DNA of 56,654 nt from Methylosinus sporium (GTDB lineage: Bacteria; Pseudomonadota; Alphaproteobacteria; Rhizobiales; Beijerinckiaceae): NCBI RefSeq assembly GCF_003113265.1, contig NZ_PUIV01000024.1, positions 1-56,654 of the forward strand, written 5' to 3'. Shown here piece by piece: positions 44,675-54,051 of this stretch. The position numbers and the translations under genes are program-made. Below the pieces are notes generated by a model. That model made no database searches and was not told the DNA's origin. It worked only from the letters and a program-made list of their open reading frames with translations. Each line of letters begins with the position of its first letter. Positions within the stretch are counted from its first letter, which is position 1.

Positions 44675-46993
44675 CTAGCCCCCGGATCGCCCCGTCAGCC
44701 GCCGCCACAGGCTGAGAAACGGCCGATAGACGAACCGCACCTCATGCCTGCCCTGCGGCGCGGCGACGGCGCGGAACATCACATTGGCGCGCATGATGTC
44801 CGCCGGCTCGCCGTCGATCTGCGCCGTCCAGGACGGATGAAAAATATCGTTCAGCACCACATAGCCGCCGCCCTGCGGAACATCGGCGTCGATGATTACC
44901 TCCGTATTGCCGTAAGAGCGGATGCGCGCGCCGCTCGCCTCCCCCGGCTCGGGGCGCGAATGCCGGCAGACGGGCGGCTCCTCGAGAAGCACGCTGGCGC
45001 GATAGTCGAGATCGGGCCACACGCCATCCTCGATCATCTGCGCGAAATCGACGCGCGTGGCGCAGGTCGCGAGCAGCACGCGCGGCAACGCGCGCTTGTT
45101 CTCATAGACATAAGCGTCCTTGGTGCGCGCGATGAATTCGAGATCGCCCGGCTTCAAATTCTTGTCGATCTCCTCGATCGGAACGCCGGTCGCGATGAAG
45201 CGCAGCCCGATGAGATCGGCGAGCGTCGAGCGATAGGAGGGATAGAGCTTGGAGAAAACGCGCTGCTCGGGCAGAGCGAGATGATCGCCGACGCCGGTCG
45301 CCTCCTCGAGCAGGCGCAGCCGCACCGGGTTGTAGCCGAACTCCTGGTCGAAGCCATGCACCAGCGAGGCGTTGGGCCAGTGGAAATCTATGCCCGCGAG
45401 CTCGACGCGATCGCGCCGGTCCGGCGCCGCCGTCGCCGCGAGACGCGCCCGCAGCAGAGCGATCGTGTCGTTTTGCGTGTCGGCGCGCAGCACGTCGAAA
45501 TTCTGCGGCGGCAGCGCGGTCGATTCATTGGGCCCGTTGTTGAAGGCGAGATCGAGCGTCATCGTCGCGCCGACGGCCGCGAGCAGCGCATAGCGGCGCA
45601 TGGCGAGCTGCGGCGCGAAGGCGATGACGAGAAAGGCCAGCGCGGCGAAGCCGGCGCTCTCGGCGAGCGGCAGGAGCGCCGCGGAAAGATGATCCTTGCT
45701 CCAGGCGAGCGCAATGGCGAGCGCAAATAGCGCGGCCAGCGCCGCCGTGAGGAAGCGCAGCGGCGGTCTGCTCGGCGCATTGGCGACGACGTTGAGGCCG
45801 AAGCCGGCGAGAATGGCGAGCACGGCGCAGAGCGGAAAGGTCGCGTCCGCCGGGCGGCGGAAGAGATCGACTCCCGGAATATGGAACATCAGCGCAAAGG
45901 CCGGCGTGAAGCGGCCGAGCGCATAGAGCAGCAGCGCCAGCGCTGCGGCGGTGAAAAAGCTTATCTCGCGATTGGACGGCAGGCCGTGGCGCGTCAGAGC
46001 GATGAGCGAGACCAGAGGCAGCGCGCCCATATAGACGTCGCACATATTGCGCGCGAGAAAGAGATCCGGCGAGCCGAAGACGAGCGCCGGCGGACCCCAG
46101 AAATTCGCGAGCGGACCATCCGTGCCGAAGAGATTGGCCGAGACGAAAGTGAGCAGCGCCGCCGGATGCAGCGAGCCGCGCAAGGCGCCCGCGAGATCGA
46201 TGGCCGGCCGATTGGATTGCGACGCCAGCTCCATCGTCAGCGAGAGCGGAACGATGATGATGGCGACGCCGCAGGCCGCGCCGGCGACGAGCGGCGCGAT
46301 GGCGGTGGAAATCTTCGCGTCGTCCGAGAAGACGCGAAAGACGGCGTAGGCCGAGAGGACGAGCACTTCGAGAAAAGCGACCTGATCGCGCCCGAGCACG
46401 AGAAAGGCCGCCGCCACGCCGGCATAGGCGCCCCATTGCGCCGAGCGGCGATCGAGCGCACGCGCGAGCAGAAAGAGCGTCACCGGGAACCAGGCGAGGC
46501 TCATCACCTGCCCCGTATGCTGAATGCGCCAGGCGGCCGAGCCGCCGAAAGCGAAGGCGAGCGCGCAGAGCAGCGCGCCTTCCGCCGAGAATTTGCGGTC
46601 GCGGAAATAGGCGATGAAGGCGAGCCCGCCCGTCGCCAGCATCGCGAAGACGATTGCATCCTCGAGCGCGAAAGAGGGTTCGGGAACGAGCCAGGCCGCG
46701 ATGAGGAAGAAGGGTGAGAAGATCAGCGATTGCGGATCGGCGAGCTGCGGCGAGCCGGCGAAGACATTGGGCGTCCAGAAGGGCGATTGGCCAGAATGCA
46801 GCGCATGGGCGAGAAAGGCGAATTGCGGCTGGAAATGCGCCTTGGCGTCCCAGGGGACGGTGACGCGGCCGGACAGCCACGGAAAAGCGAGAGCTACCGC
46901 CGCCGCCAGAAAGACGAGCGCAGCGGCGCCATAGGAAACAGTGGTCTGCGGACGCTCGGTCACTCTCGGCTCACTCCGACGAATCTCGATCAC
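44675..46993 (-). CDS. YfhO-family membrane protein
   Basis: This is a 772-residue protein starting with GTG at 46993. Around twelve or more hydrophobic helices fill residues 20-490, with the YfhO-type segments WLSGRVTVPWDAKAHFQPQF then FWTPNVFAGSPQLADPQS. A C-terminal soluble domain (about 500-760) includes GGYVVLNDIFHPSWTAQIDG then EPADIMRANVMFRAV, the part best conserved in the family. YfhO proteins act in transfer of sugars to lipids or teichoic acids in Firmicutes; the role in proteobacteria is unknown. It stands alone after the thi operon on the same strand. Confidence 0.82.
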   Translation of the reverse strand: MIEIRRSEPRVTERPQTTVSYGAAALVFLAAAVALAFPWLSGRVTVPWDAKAHFQPQFAFLAHALHSGQSPFWTPNVFAGSPQLADPQSLIFSPFFLIAAWLVPEPSFALEDAIVFAMLATGGLAFIAYFRDRKFSAEGALLCALAFAFGGSAAWRIQHTGQVMSLAWFPVTLFLLARALDRRSAQWGAYAGVAAAFLVLGRDQVAFLEVLVLSAYAVFRVFSDDAKISTAIAPLVAGAACGVAIIIVPLSLTMELASQSNRPAIDLAGALRGSLHPAALLTFVSANLFGTDGPLANFWGPPALVFGSPDLFLARNMCDVYMGALPLVSLIALTRHGLPSNREISFFTAAALALLLYALGRFTPAFALMFHIPGVDLFRRPADATFPLCAVLAILAGFGLNVVANAPSRPPLRFLTAALAALFALAIALAWSKDHLSAALLPLAESAGFAALAFLVIAFAPQLAMRRYALLAAVGATMTLDLAFNNGPNESTALPPQNFDVLRADTQNDTIALLRARLAATAAPDRRDRVELAGIDFHWPNASLVHGFDQEFGYNPVRLRLLEEATGVGDHLALPEQRVFSKLYPSYRSTLADLIGLRFIATGVPIEEIDKNLKPGDLEFIARTKDAYVYENKRALPRVLLATCATRVDFAQMIEDGVWPDLDYRASVLLEEPPVCRHSRPEPGEASGARIRSYGNTEVIIDADVPQGGGYVVLNDIFHPSWTAQIDGEPADIMRANVMFRAVAAPQGRHEVRFVYRPFLSLWRRLTGRSGG

Positions 46994-47049
46994 GCGGCAT
47001 TGCGCATGATTTTTTCAAAAGCGCAAAGGAGAAGGCCGCGCTGGCGCGC

Positions 47050-47460
47050 TCACGCGCCGACGGCGCGCTGCGGCCGCGGCGCAGCGGCCTGCTTTTCCGC
47101 CTCGCCGTCGAAACGGCGCCGCGATTCCTCGATGGTTTCGACATTCTCGAGCGCCCAGTCACCCAGCCGATGCAGCGGCTCACGCAGAGAGCGGCCGAGC
47201 GGCGTCAGCTCATAATCGACGCGGGGCGGGATGGTCGGAAAGACGGTGCGCGTCACGAAGCCGTCGCGCTCGGCCGCACGCAGCGTCAGCGTCAGCATAC
47301 GTTGCGAAATGCCGCCGATGCGCCGCCGCAGCTCGTTGAACCGCAAAGGCCCGTTCCCGAGCGATTCGACGACCAGCACGGTCCATTTGTCGCCGATGCG
47401 CGATAGAATGGCCGCAATACGCCCGCATTGGGCAGGAACATGAATGTGACCGCGTTCCAA
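47050..47460 (-). CDS. HxlR-family transcriptional regulator
   Basis: This is a 136-residue winged-helix protein: CGRIAAILSRIGDKWTVLVV then ESLGNGPLRFNELRRRIGGI, SQRMLTLTLRAAERDGFVTR and YELTPLGRSLREPLHRLGDW. The start is TTG at 47460, supported by AGGAGG upstream. HxlR regulators often sense quinones, aldehydes or redox state, and frequently control a divergent oxidoreductase. The azoreductase gene starts 77 bases away on the other strand, so it is the likely target. Confidence 0.92.
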   Translation of the reverse strand: MERGHIHVPAQCGRIAAILSRIGDKWTVLVVESLGNGPLRFNELRRRIGGISQRMLTLTLRAAERDGFVTRTVFPTIPPRVDYELTPLGRSLREPLHRLGDWALENVETIEESRRRFDGEAEKQAAAPRPQRAVGA

Positions 47461-47537
47461 AAATGTGCCTCCTTGCGCGCCGTCGCGACAGGGAGCAACC
47501 TAGCCTAAGTTACCTCTTTATACCAGGAGCGAGCCGC

Positions 47538-48155
47538 ATGACCCGCCTGTTGCACATCGATTCGAGCATTATGGGAGAAAAATCGCTCAGCCGCCGCCTC
47601 ACCGCCGAGCTGGTGGAGAAGCTGCGCGGCGACATCCCCGGCCTCGAGGTCGCCTATCGTGACGTCGCCGCCGCGGCGCCGCCCATGCTCTCCAGCGCTC
47701 TCTTTTTCGCTCGCGGGGCCGGGACGGAGCCGGAGGACGCCGCGCTGCGGGCCGAGCTGTCCACCGCCCGCGACATTCTCGAGGAGTTTCTCGCGGCCGA
47801 TATCGTCGTGATCGGCGCGCCAATGTATAATTTCTCCATTCCCACGCAGCTTCGCGGCTGGATCGACCATCTCGTCGTGCCCGGCAAGACCTTCGCCTAT
47901 ACGGCCGCCGGGCTTCAGGGCCTCGTGACCGGCAAGCGGCTCATCGTCGTCTCGACGCGCGGCAGCCTCTATGCGGGGAATGAGGCGCTTTCGGCGCAGG
48001 ACCATCAGGAGGCCTATTTGCGCACCACCTTCGGCAATCTGGGCGTCACCGATTTCGCCTTCATCCGCGCCGAGGGCGTCGGCCTCGGCCCGGCGCAGAA
48101 GGAGGAGGCGCTCGCTTCCGCCCGCCGCGACATCGCCGCTTTGGCGGCCGCCTGA
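47538..48155 (+). CDS. azoR: FMN-dependent NADH-azoreductase
   Basis: This is a 205-residue flavodoxin-fold enzyme starting MTRLLHIDSSIMGEKSLSRR. FMN-binding parts are APMYNFSIPTQLRGWIDHLV and VVSTRGSLYAG. AzoR-type enzymes reduce quinones and azo compounds with NADH. The promoter region shared with the HxlR gene (47461-47537) contains an A/T-rich stretch (CCTAAGTTACCTCTTTATACC), a candidate HxlR site. Confidence 0.92.
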   Translation: MTRLLHIDSSIMGEKSLSRRLTAELVEKLRGDIPGLEVAYRDVAAAAPPMLSSALFFARGAGTEPEDAALRAELSTARDILEEFLAADIVVIGAPMYNFSIPTQLRGWIDHLVVPGKTFAYTAAGLQGLVTGKRLIVVSTRGSLYAGNEALSAQDHQEAYLRTTFGNLGVTDFAFIRAEGVGLGPAQKEEALASARRDIAALAAA

Positions 48156-48156
48156 G

Positions 48157-48192
48157 CAAAAAAAAACGGCCCCACGGGCGAACGTGGGGCCG
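48157..48192 (-). terminator. Rho-independent terminator (minus strand)
   Basis: A 10-bp GC stem (48167-48176 with 48183-48192) is followed on the minus strand by nine T's (A-run at 48158-48166 on the plus strand). It ends transcription of the small glycine-zipper gene at 48281-48475 and lies just past the azoR stop. Confidence 0.85.
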
Positions 48193-48280
48193 CGACCTGA
48201 AGGGGAAATGACTACGTCCTAGAATTCCGCACGACCGCCGGAAAAGCGGCGACTCGCGACGCCACACGCAACCGACGCGA

Positions 48281-48475
48281 TCAATCGAACACGGAGCCCA
48301 GCGCCGCTCCGATGAGACCGAAAACCACTGCGCTGGCGAGAATGGCCGGGCCGCCCAGCAGGCCGTAGCCCACCACGCCGCCGATGACCGCCGCTATGCC
48401 GCCGACGATCAGCTTGCCCGTGTAATTGTCCTTCTTGCCGGCCTCGCCGGACTTTTCCGCGATATTGTCGGCCAT
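48281..48475 (-). CDS. Small glycine-zipper membrane protein
   Basis: This is a 64-residue protein. A charged head (ADNIAEKSGEAGKKDNYTGK) is followed by two Gly-rich hydrophobic helices (IVGGIAAVIGGVVGYGLLG, ASAVVFGLIGAALGSVF). A good terminator follows. It is similar in design to the 60-residue protein at 19451-19633. The function is unknown. Confidence 0.65.
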   Translation of the reverse strand: MADNIAEKSGEAGKKDNYTGKLIVGGIAAVIGGVVGYGLLGGPAILASAVVFGLIGAALGSVFD

Positions 48476-48685
48476 TTGCGCTGCTCCTCGAGAAGGGTGA
48501 GCCCTCGACGCCGCATCACGGCTCCTCTCCTAGCAGGCGCGTGTAATGCTCTCGTGAGAGTCTCTTGACGGGGAAGTGACAGGCCTTTCGCCCGGCGCGG
48601 CTTTCGCCGGGGACGAAAGCTTAGTAAAGTCGCGCCGCAATTTCGGCCGGCGCGGGGAGCCGGTCCCCAATCGAGGACAAAAGAC

Positions 48686-49663
48686 GTGACAGGGACATTG
48701 GATACGAGCGGGCGCGCCACGGCGAGCGTCAATGCGCTGGCGGGCGAGATCGTCGACAGACTCGTCGCGGGCGCGGAGCGCTATCGCCTCGCCGTTTCGC
48801 GCGGAAGCCTCGGAGAGCTGCTGATCGACGCCGGCGCCAAGGTGGCGGGCGGCATAGACGCCGGCCTTCTGCTCACGGAGATCTGCCTCGGCGGCCTCGG
48901 CAAGGTTACGCTCTCGCCGGCGCCCGGCCAGAAGAACTGGCCCTTCTGGCTCACCGTCTCCAGCAATGACCCGGTCGTCGCCTGCCTCGCCAGCCAATAT
49001 GCCGGCTGGAGCCTCAGCCACGAGAAATTCTTTGCGCTCGGCTCCGGCCCCGGCCGCTCGCTGGCGCGCAAGGAGGCGCTGTTCCAGGAGCTTCCTTATA
49101 AGGACTCCGCCGATCGCTCGACCATCGTGCTCGAGGCCGGCGCGCCGCCGCCGGAGGCCGTCGTGGCCAAGGTCGCCAATGATTGCGGCGTCTCTCCCGA
49201 CAAGCTCGCCTTCGTCTATGCGCCGACGCAGAGCCTCGCCGGCAGCGTGCAGGTCGTCGGCCGCGTGCTCGAGGTGGCGCTGCACAAGGCGCATGAGCTG
49301 AAATTCCCGCTCGAGCATATTGTGGACGGCATAGCCACCGCGCCGCTCTCGCCGCCTCACCCGGATTTCGTCACGGCCATGGGCCGCACAAACGATGCGA
49401 TCATCTATTCCGGCCGCGCTCATCTCTTCGTGCGCGGATCGGCGGCGGCGGCCAAGGAGCTGGCCGAGAAACTGCCGAGCTCGACCTCGCGCGACTACGG
49501 ACGGCCTTTCGCGGAAATTTTCAAAGCGTATAAGGGCGACTTCTACAAGATCGACCCCAGCCTGTTCTCGCCCGCCGAGGCGATCGTGACGGCAGTGGAG
49601 ACAGGCGAGACTTTCCGTGGCGGAGCCATCGACGAAAAACTGCTCGAAGCCTCTTTCGGCTGA
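48686..49663 (+). CDS. mch: Methenyl-H4MPT cyclohydrolase
   Basis: This is a 325-residue cytosolic enzyme that opens methenyl-H4MPT to formyl-H4MPT in formaldehyde oxidation. It starts with GTG after GAGGAC. Family parts are [66 protein letters not shown] and YPxKD-like [10 protein letters not shown]. It heads the cluster mch, ATP-grasp, CitG-like, fae, the order known from Methylobacterium extorquens (mch-orf5-orf7-fae). Confidence 0.96.
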   Translation: MTGTLDTSGRATASVNALAGEIVDRLVAGAERYRLAVSRGSLGELLIDAGAKVAGGIDAGLLLTEICLGGLGKVTLSPAPGQKNWPFWLTVSSNDPVVACLASQYAGWSLSHEKFFALGSGPGRSLARKEALFQELPYKDSADRSTIVLEAGAPPPEAVVAKVANDCGVSPDKLAFVYAPTQSLAGSVQVVGRVLEVALHKAHELKFPLEHIVDGIATAPLSPPHPDFVTAMGRTNDAIIYSGRAHLFVRGSAAAAKELAEKLPSSTSRDYGRPFAEIFKAYKGDFYKIDPSLFSPAEAIVTAVETGETFRGGAIDEKLLEASFG

Positions 49664-50588
49664 GCCCGCGCGCCCCCGTGAGGGGGCGCCGCGCATCGCG
49701 ATCTTCACCGACGAGCTCGACTGGCATGTCGAGCGCCTCATCAAGGGCTTCGCGCGCCATGGCGCGCGGGCCGTTCCCGTGCGGCTTTCCGCCTGCAAGA
49801 TCGACACGACGCGGCCGCAGCACATCGCCATTCCTGGCTTTCACGGCGGCCTGCCGGACGCCGCCGTCGTGCGCGCGATCGGCGACGGCTCGCTGGAGAC
49901 GGTCACGCTGCGGCTCGGCGTGCTGCACGCGCTCGGCGCGCTCGGCGTTCCGCTGGTCAATAGCGCGCGCGCGATCGAGCGCTGCACCGACAAATCCGCG
50001 GCGAGCTTTCTGCTCGCCGCCGCGCGCATTCCGACGCCCGCGACTTTCGTGACCGGCTCGCGCGCCGAGGCGCTGCGCATCATCCGCAGCGAATGCGGGC
50101 GCGCGCCGCTGGTGCTGAAGCCGCTGTTCGGCGCGCAAGGCTGGGGCCTCAAGCTCATCCGCCGCGAGGAGGATCTGCCGACGACGAAGGAAGCGCGCGG
50201 CGTCTTCTATCTGCAGCGCTTCGTCCCGCCGCGGGACGTCTGGTACGAAGATATGCGCATTCTCGTCTCCCATGGCGAGATCATCGGCGCGATGCGGCGG
50301 CGCTCGCGACGCTGGATCACCAATATCCGGCAGGGCGCAAAGCCGACGCCCTGCGAGCCGAGCGCGCGCGAGCGCGAATTGGCGCTGCGCGCCGCCGCCG
50401 CGCTCAGCGCGGATTTCGCCGGCGTCGACATCATCGCCGGCGCGGACGGCCTGCCCATGGTGCTGGAGGTCAATAGTATGCCGGGCTGGAGCGGGTTGCA
50501 GAGCGTGACCCCTTTCCAGATCGCCGAACGCCTCGCCGGCGACATAATGGCGGCGATCGGCGCCGCCGCGCGCCGCGCCAATGGCTGA
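49617..50588 (+). CDS. ATP-grasp ligase of the H4MPT cluster (RimK-like, Orf5 type)
   Basis: This is a 323-residue protein starting with GTG at 49617, overlapping mch by 47 bases. ATP-grasp features are [20 protein letters not shown] (ATP-binding Lys and Gly loop), [20 protein letters not shown] and [20 protein letters not shown] then GWSGLQ (metal-binding Glu-x-Asn). It is related to RimK/MptN glutamate ligases and to Orf5 of the M. extorquens C1 cluster. A role in making H4MPT or the methanofuran analogue (glutamate addition) is likely; the exact substrate is not shown. Confidence 0.87.
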   Translation: MAEPSTKNCSKPLSAEPARPREGAPRIAIFTDELDWHVERLIKGFARHGARAVPVRLSACKIDTTRPQHIAIPGFHGGLPDAAVVRAIGDGSLETVTLRLGVLHALGALGVPLVNSARAIERCTDKSAASFLLAAARIPTPATFVTGSRAEALRIIRSECGRAPLVLKPLFGAQGWGLKLIRREEDLPTTKEARGVFYLQRFVPPRDVWYEDMRILVSHGEIIGAMRRRSRRWITNIRQGAKPTPCEPSARERELALRAAAALSADFAGVDIIAGADGLPMVLEVNSMPGWSGLQSVTPFQIAERLAGDIMAAIGAAARRANG

Positions 50589-51444
50589 CGCGGAACAAAT
50601 CGCGAGCGCCTTCATCGCCGCCTGCGCGGACGAACTCGCCGCGCCCAAGCCCGGCAATGTCCATATCTATGCGCCGGGCCATGGAATGGAGGCCGCGGAT
50701 TTCATCGCCAGCGCGAAGGCCGCCGCGCCGCATATTTCCGCGCCGGGCGCGCGCGTCGGCGCCCGCATATCGGAGGCGGTGGAAGCGACCTGGACGCGCG
50801 TCGGCTGCAACACCAATCTCGGCATTATACTCTTATGCGCGCCGCTCGCTCACGCCGCCTCACGAGCGGGCGAAGGCTCTCTCGACGAAAAACTCGCGCG
50901 GACGCTGGAAGCGCTCGATTTTTCCGACGCCGATCTCGCCTTTCGCGCCATTGTGCGCGCCTCCCCCGCCGGGCTCGGCGCCGCGCCGCAGCACGATGTC
51001 GCCGCCCCGGCGCGCGTCTCCCTGCGCGAAGCCATGGCGCTCGCCGCCGATCGCGATCTCGTCGCAAGGCAATACGCCAACGGCTTTTCCGAGATTTTCG
51101 GCATGGGCCGCGAGGCGATCCGGCGCGCGCGAGAGAGAGGCCATGACAGAGAGACCACGACCCTGCTTCTCTTCATGACTTACGCGCGACATTTCCCCGA
51201 TACGCATATCCAGCGGAAATTCGGCGAAAAAGTCGCGCGCGAGACCTTGACGCGCTTTCAAGAAGCGGCTTCTCTTATCGACGCCGTCGACGACAGAGAC
51301 TCCATGTTCCGCATCGCGCTGGAACTGGATCGTTCTCTCAAAAAAAGCGGCTATAATCCGGGCGCCTGCGCGGACCTGACGGTCGCCGCGCTTTTTGTCG
51401 ATTATCTGCTCGCCATCTTGCCGAACGTTCACAAAAATGGTTGA
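50581..51444 (+). CDS. CitG-like triphosphoribosyl-dephospho-CoA synthase family protein (Orf7 type)
   Basis: This is a 287-residue helical protein that overlaps the ATP-grasp gene by 8 bases. Motifs are ADELAAPKPGNVHIYAPGHG (the KPGNV signature), GCNTNLGIILLCAPLA and SGYNPGACADLTVAALFVDY. CitG makes the citrate lyase prosthetic group precursor, but no citrate lyase genes are here. In methylotrophs this paralogue (Orf7) sits in the C1 cluster and is tied to H4MPT or methanofuran-type cofactor synthesis; the reaction is unresolved. Confidence 0.88.
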   Translation: MADAEQIASAFIAACADELAAPKPGNVHIYAPGHGMEAADFIASAKAAAPHISAPGARVGARISEAVEATWTRVGCNTNLGIILLCAPLAHAASRAGEGSLDEKLARTLEALDFSDADLAFRAIVRASPAGLGAAPQHDVAAPARVSLREAMALAADRDLVARQYANGFSEIFGMGREAIRRARERGHDRETTTLLLFMTYARHFPDTHIQRKFGEKVARETLTRFQEAASLIDAVDDRDSMFRIALELDRSLKKSGYNPGACADLTVAALFVDYLLAILPNVHKNG

Positions 51445-51581
51445 GTTCGCGCCGCGCGAGATGGTCTCGCGACCGGCTCGTCCGGCTCGGCCGCATTTCG
51501 GCCTGACGCCGGAGAGATGGGGGAGGCGCCCGCGCCGGCAGCCGCGCGGGCGACAAGTCGAGTTTATCGAAAGGAAGAAAC

Positions 51582-52091
51582 ATGGCCGTGATCAACAAGC
51601 TCCTGGTCGGCGAGTCGCTCGTCGGCGAAGGCAATGAAGTCGCTCACATCGACCTGCTGATCGGACCGCGCGGCAGCGCCGCCGAGACCGCCTTCGCCAA
51701 TGCGCTGGTCAACAACAAGGACGGCTTCACCACGCTGCTCGCCGTCGTCGCGCCGAACCTGCTGGCCAAGCCGAACACGATCCTTTTCAACAAGGTCACC
51801 ATCAAGAACGCCAAGCAGGCCGTTCAGATGTTCGGACCGGCGCAGGCCGGCGTCGCCAAGGCCGTCGCCGACTCCGTCGCCGAAGGCGTGATCCCGCTCG
51901 CCGAGGCCGATGACCTGTTCATCTCGGTCGGCGTGTTCATCCATTGGGAAGCCAACGACGACAAGAAGATCCAGGAGTACAACTATCAGGCCACCAAGGA
52001 AGCCATCGCGCGCGCCGTCAAGGGCGAGCCGAAGGCCGCCGAAGTCGTCGCCAAGCGCAACGACGTCAAGCATCCTTTCGGCGCCAACTGA
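51582..52091 (+). CDS. fae: Formaldehyde-activating enzyme
   Basis: This is a 169-residue enzyme that joins formaldehyde with H4MPT to methylene-H4MPT. It begins [20 protein letters not shown] then AHIDL, with the catalytic His in NEVAHIDL. Conserved parts include [49 protein letters not shown] and KHPFGAN. AAGGAAG precedes the ATG. It is the first of two tandem copies and has the standard Fae length. Confidence 0.97.
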   Translation: MAVINKLLVGESLVGEGNEVAHIDLLIGPRGSAAETAFANALVNNKDGFTTLLAVVAPNLLAKPNTILFNKVTIKNAKQAVQMFGPAQAGVAKAVADSVAEGVIPLAEADDLFISVGVFIHWEANDDKKIQEYNYQATKEAIARAVKGEPKAAEVVAKRNDVKHPFGAN

Positions 52092-52178
52092 GCTTTTGCT
52101 CGGTCGGCCGGCGAGCGACGGCGTGCATCCCGCGCGCCGCTGTCTCGCTGCGATGCGGCGCTCCGTCGCCGGATTTTC

Positions 52179-52202
52179 GAGGAGCCGTTCGCGGCTCCTC
52201 TT
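52179..52202 (+). terminator. UUCG hairpin after fae
   Basis: GAGGAGCCG (52179-52187), TTCG, CGGCTCCTC (52192-52200), then TTCG. It is a stable 9-bp hairpin in the 258-bp gap between the two fae genes. Its weak T-run suggests partial termination or mRNA end protection. Confidence 0.6.
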
Positions 52203-52349
52203 CGTCGACTCGAATTGAAGCGAATCGATCCGCGGTCGGCGCGTCACCAGTCGGCTTCCTGACGGAAGTTGCAGCGAGATTGGGGGGCCTCGCGCAGGCC
52301 GAGAACAACGCCGCCAAGGCGTGACGAACAGACCGAAAGGAAATCGAAT

Positions 52350-52916
52350 ATGGCTTCGATACTGGACAAAATTCTCGGCGCTCTCTTTCCGAAGGCCGGC
52401 GCCTCCTCCTCGACTCCGAAGCTGCTGGTCGGCGAATCGCTCGTCGGCGAGGGCAATGAGGTCGCGCATATCGACCTGCTGATGGGCCCGCGCGGCAGCT
52501 CCGCCGAGACGGCCTTCGCCAATGCGCTGGTCAACAACAAGGACGGCTTCACCACCCTGCTCGCGGTGGTCGCGCCGAACCTTCTGGTCAAGCCCTACAC
52601 CATTCTCTTCAACAAGGTGACGATCAAGAACGCCAAGCAGGCCGTTCAGATGTTCGGCCCGGCGCAATATGGCGTCGCCAAGGCCGTCGCCGACAGCGTC
52701 GCCGAGGGGATCATCCCGATCGAGCAGGCCGAGGACCTCTTCATCTCGGTCGGCGTGTTCATTCATTGGGAAGCCAATGACGATCAGAAGATCCAGGAGT
52801 TCAACTATCGCGCCACGAAGGAAGCCATCGCCCGCGCGATGAAGGGCGATCCGAGCGCCTCCCGCGTCCTCTCCGAGCGCGTGACCGCCAAGCACCCCTT
52901 CGCCGCCGCCGAGTGA
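52350..52916 (+). CDS. Second formaldehyde-activating enzyme with N-terminal extension
   Basis: This is a 188-residue Fae paralogue, nearly identical to the first copy through most of its length ([49 protein letters not shown]). It adds an N-terminal segment [20 protein letters not shown] not seen in copy one, an amphipathic helix plus linker. The catalytic His is kept. It follows its own upstream AAAGGAAA and has a strong terminator. The extension may affect location or partners, or the copy may be tuned for different conditions. Confidence 0.93.
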   Translation: MASILDKILGALFPKAGASSSTPKLLVGESLVGEGNEVAHIDLLMGPRGSSAETAFANALVNNKDGFTTLLAVVAPNLLVKPYTILFNKVTIKNAKQAVQMFGPAQYGVAKAVADSVAEGIIPIEQAEDLFISVGVFIHWEANDDQKIQEFNYRATKEAIARAMKGDPSASRVLSERVTAKHPFAAAE

Positions 52917-52941
52917 GGCGCGGACATATTTCGACCGATCA

Positions 52942-52976
52942 AAGAGGAGCCGCCGCCCGCGGCTCCTCTTTCTGTT
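52942..52976 (+). terminator. Rho-independent terminator of the fae pair
   Basis: A 12-bp stem (AAGAGGAGCCGC 52942-52953 with 52959-52970) and a 5-base loop are followed by TCTGTTTT. It lies 25 bases past the second fae stop. The stem shares its GAGGAGCCG core with the hairpin after the first copy, consistent with duplication of the whole unit. Confidence 0.85.
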
Positions 52977-53036
52977 TTGGCGGCGCTCATTTCCGCACGG
53001 CGCATTCATACGGTTCCGTCGGATTCGAATATCGCG

Positions 53037-53107
53037 AAACTCTGCAGCCGTCTTGACCGGGACGCGCCCGGCCAGGACGCCGTGGGGCGAGGAGCGTGTG
53101 CATTCGA
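53037..53107. repeat. Short copy of an intergenic repeat element
   Basis: The left part (AAACTCTGC-GCCGTC-TG-CCGGG) matches 56233-56256, and the right part (from GCCCGGCCAGGACGCCGTGG through GGGCGAGGAG to GCATTCGAT) matches 56413-56454. It thus looks like the 56-kb element without its interior. It lies between the fae terminator and the convergent HisA-like gene. Confidence 0.7.
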
Positions 53108-53167
53108 TAGGCGCGAGCGGGGAGAAGGAAGCGGCGATTCCGCGCCGAGCGATCAGATGAAAACGCA

Positions 53168-53884
53168 TCACATGGCGCGACGCAGCTCCTGCGCCGACAG
53201 CCGCCCGTCGTGCAGCGCCGAGGCGACGAGAACGCCGGCGACGCCGATGCGCGCCAGCGCCTCGAGATCGCGCGTGTCGCGCAGCCCGCCGGCGGCGTAG
53301 ATTTCCCTGCCCTGCGCGCGCCGCTCCAGCGACGACAAAAGCGCGAGATCCGGCCCGGCGAAGGCGCCGACGCGCGCCAGAGTCATGGCGATGAGTCGCG
53401 GCGGCCAGAGTTGCGGATCGTCCAGAAGCGCGCGCGGGCCGAGAAATTCATCGCCGCGAAAATCGAGCGAGAGAATCGCCCCCGTCTCCCGCGAGAGATC
53501 GGGCGCGACAGTCCGCGCGAGACTTTCGCTGCCGATGACGGGCGCGAGATTGGCGAGCTCGAAGGCTCGCGGTTTAGGCGCCGCATCGGACCGCGCGCCT
53601 CCGGGCGCGCTTTCGGCGCCACTATCGACCCAGAAACGGATTTGCGGAAAGCGCCGCGCCAGCGCCTCGATCGCCGCGCCATGATCGCCGCATCGCTCTA
53701 TGGCGTCGAGATCGGCGATATAGATCGTATCGAAAGCAAAGAGCCGCAGAAATCCCGCGACGATCGCCTCCGGCGCGCTGCCGGCGGCGAGCGGCGTGAC
53801 GATCGGCGCATAGGCGGCGCGCTCGCCGCGAAAGGCGCGCACGACATGGCCGGCTTTCAGGTCGATGACGGGGATGATCCGCAT
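53168..53884 (-). CDS. HisA/HisF-related protein of the C1 cluster
   Basis: This is a 238-residue TIM-barrel protein. It starts MRIIPVIDLKAGHVVRAFRG then ERAAYAPI and has DTIYIADLDAIERCGDH and EIYAAGGLRDTRDLEALA, so the HisA fold and phosphate-binding Gly-rich ends are kept. It differs from true HisA (VVDLDGA replaced by IADLDAI). This HisA-like branch occurs in methanogens and methylotrophs near H4MPT or methanofuran genes, suggesting a cofactor-synthesis role rather than histidine synthesis. The reaction is unknown. It is convergent with fae. Confidence 0.85.
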   Translation of the reverse strand: MRIIPVIDLKAGHVVRAFRGERAAYAPIVTPLAAGSAPEAIVAGFLRLFAFDTIYIADLDAIERCGDHGAAIEALARRFPQIRFWVDSGAESAPGGARSDAAPKPRAFELANLAPVIGSESLARTVAPDLSRETGAILSLDFRGDEFLGPRALLDDPQLWPPRLIAMTLARVGAFAGPDLALLSSLERRAQGREIYAAGGLRDTRDLEALARIGVAGVLVASALHDGRLSAQELRRAM

Positions 53885-54051
53885 GAGGGCGCGTTATAAG
53901 GGATGACCGGCGCCCGAGCGCCGGCGGGGTCGCGGTTTGAATTTCCATGATGCGCTATGAGCCGTCATTCGAGTGAATTCCGTATCGCACATCGAGGTAT
54001 TCATGCGTGGCGACTGGGTTGTTCCCGTGAGCGAGAAAGGTGGCGCGGCCG

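Noticed and set aside
43283-45730. 815-residue plus-strand ORF over thiS, thiO and the YfhO gene
   Set aside because: It crosses the TPP riboswitch and three better-supported minus-strand features.
53168-53884. Histidine biosynthesis gene hisA
   Set aside because: The core motifs differ from true HisA and no other his gene is present; the neighbours are H4MPT genes.
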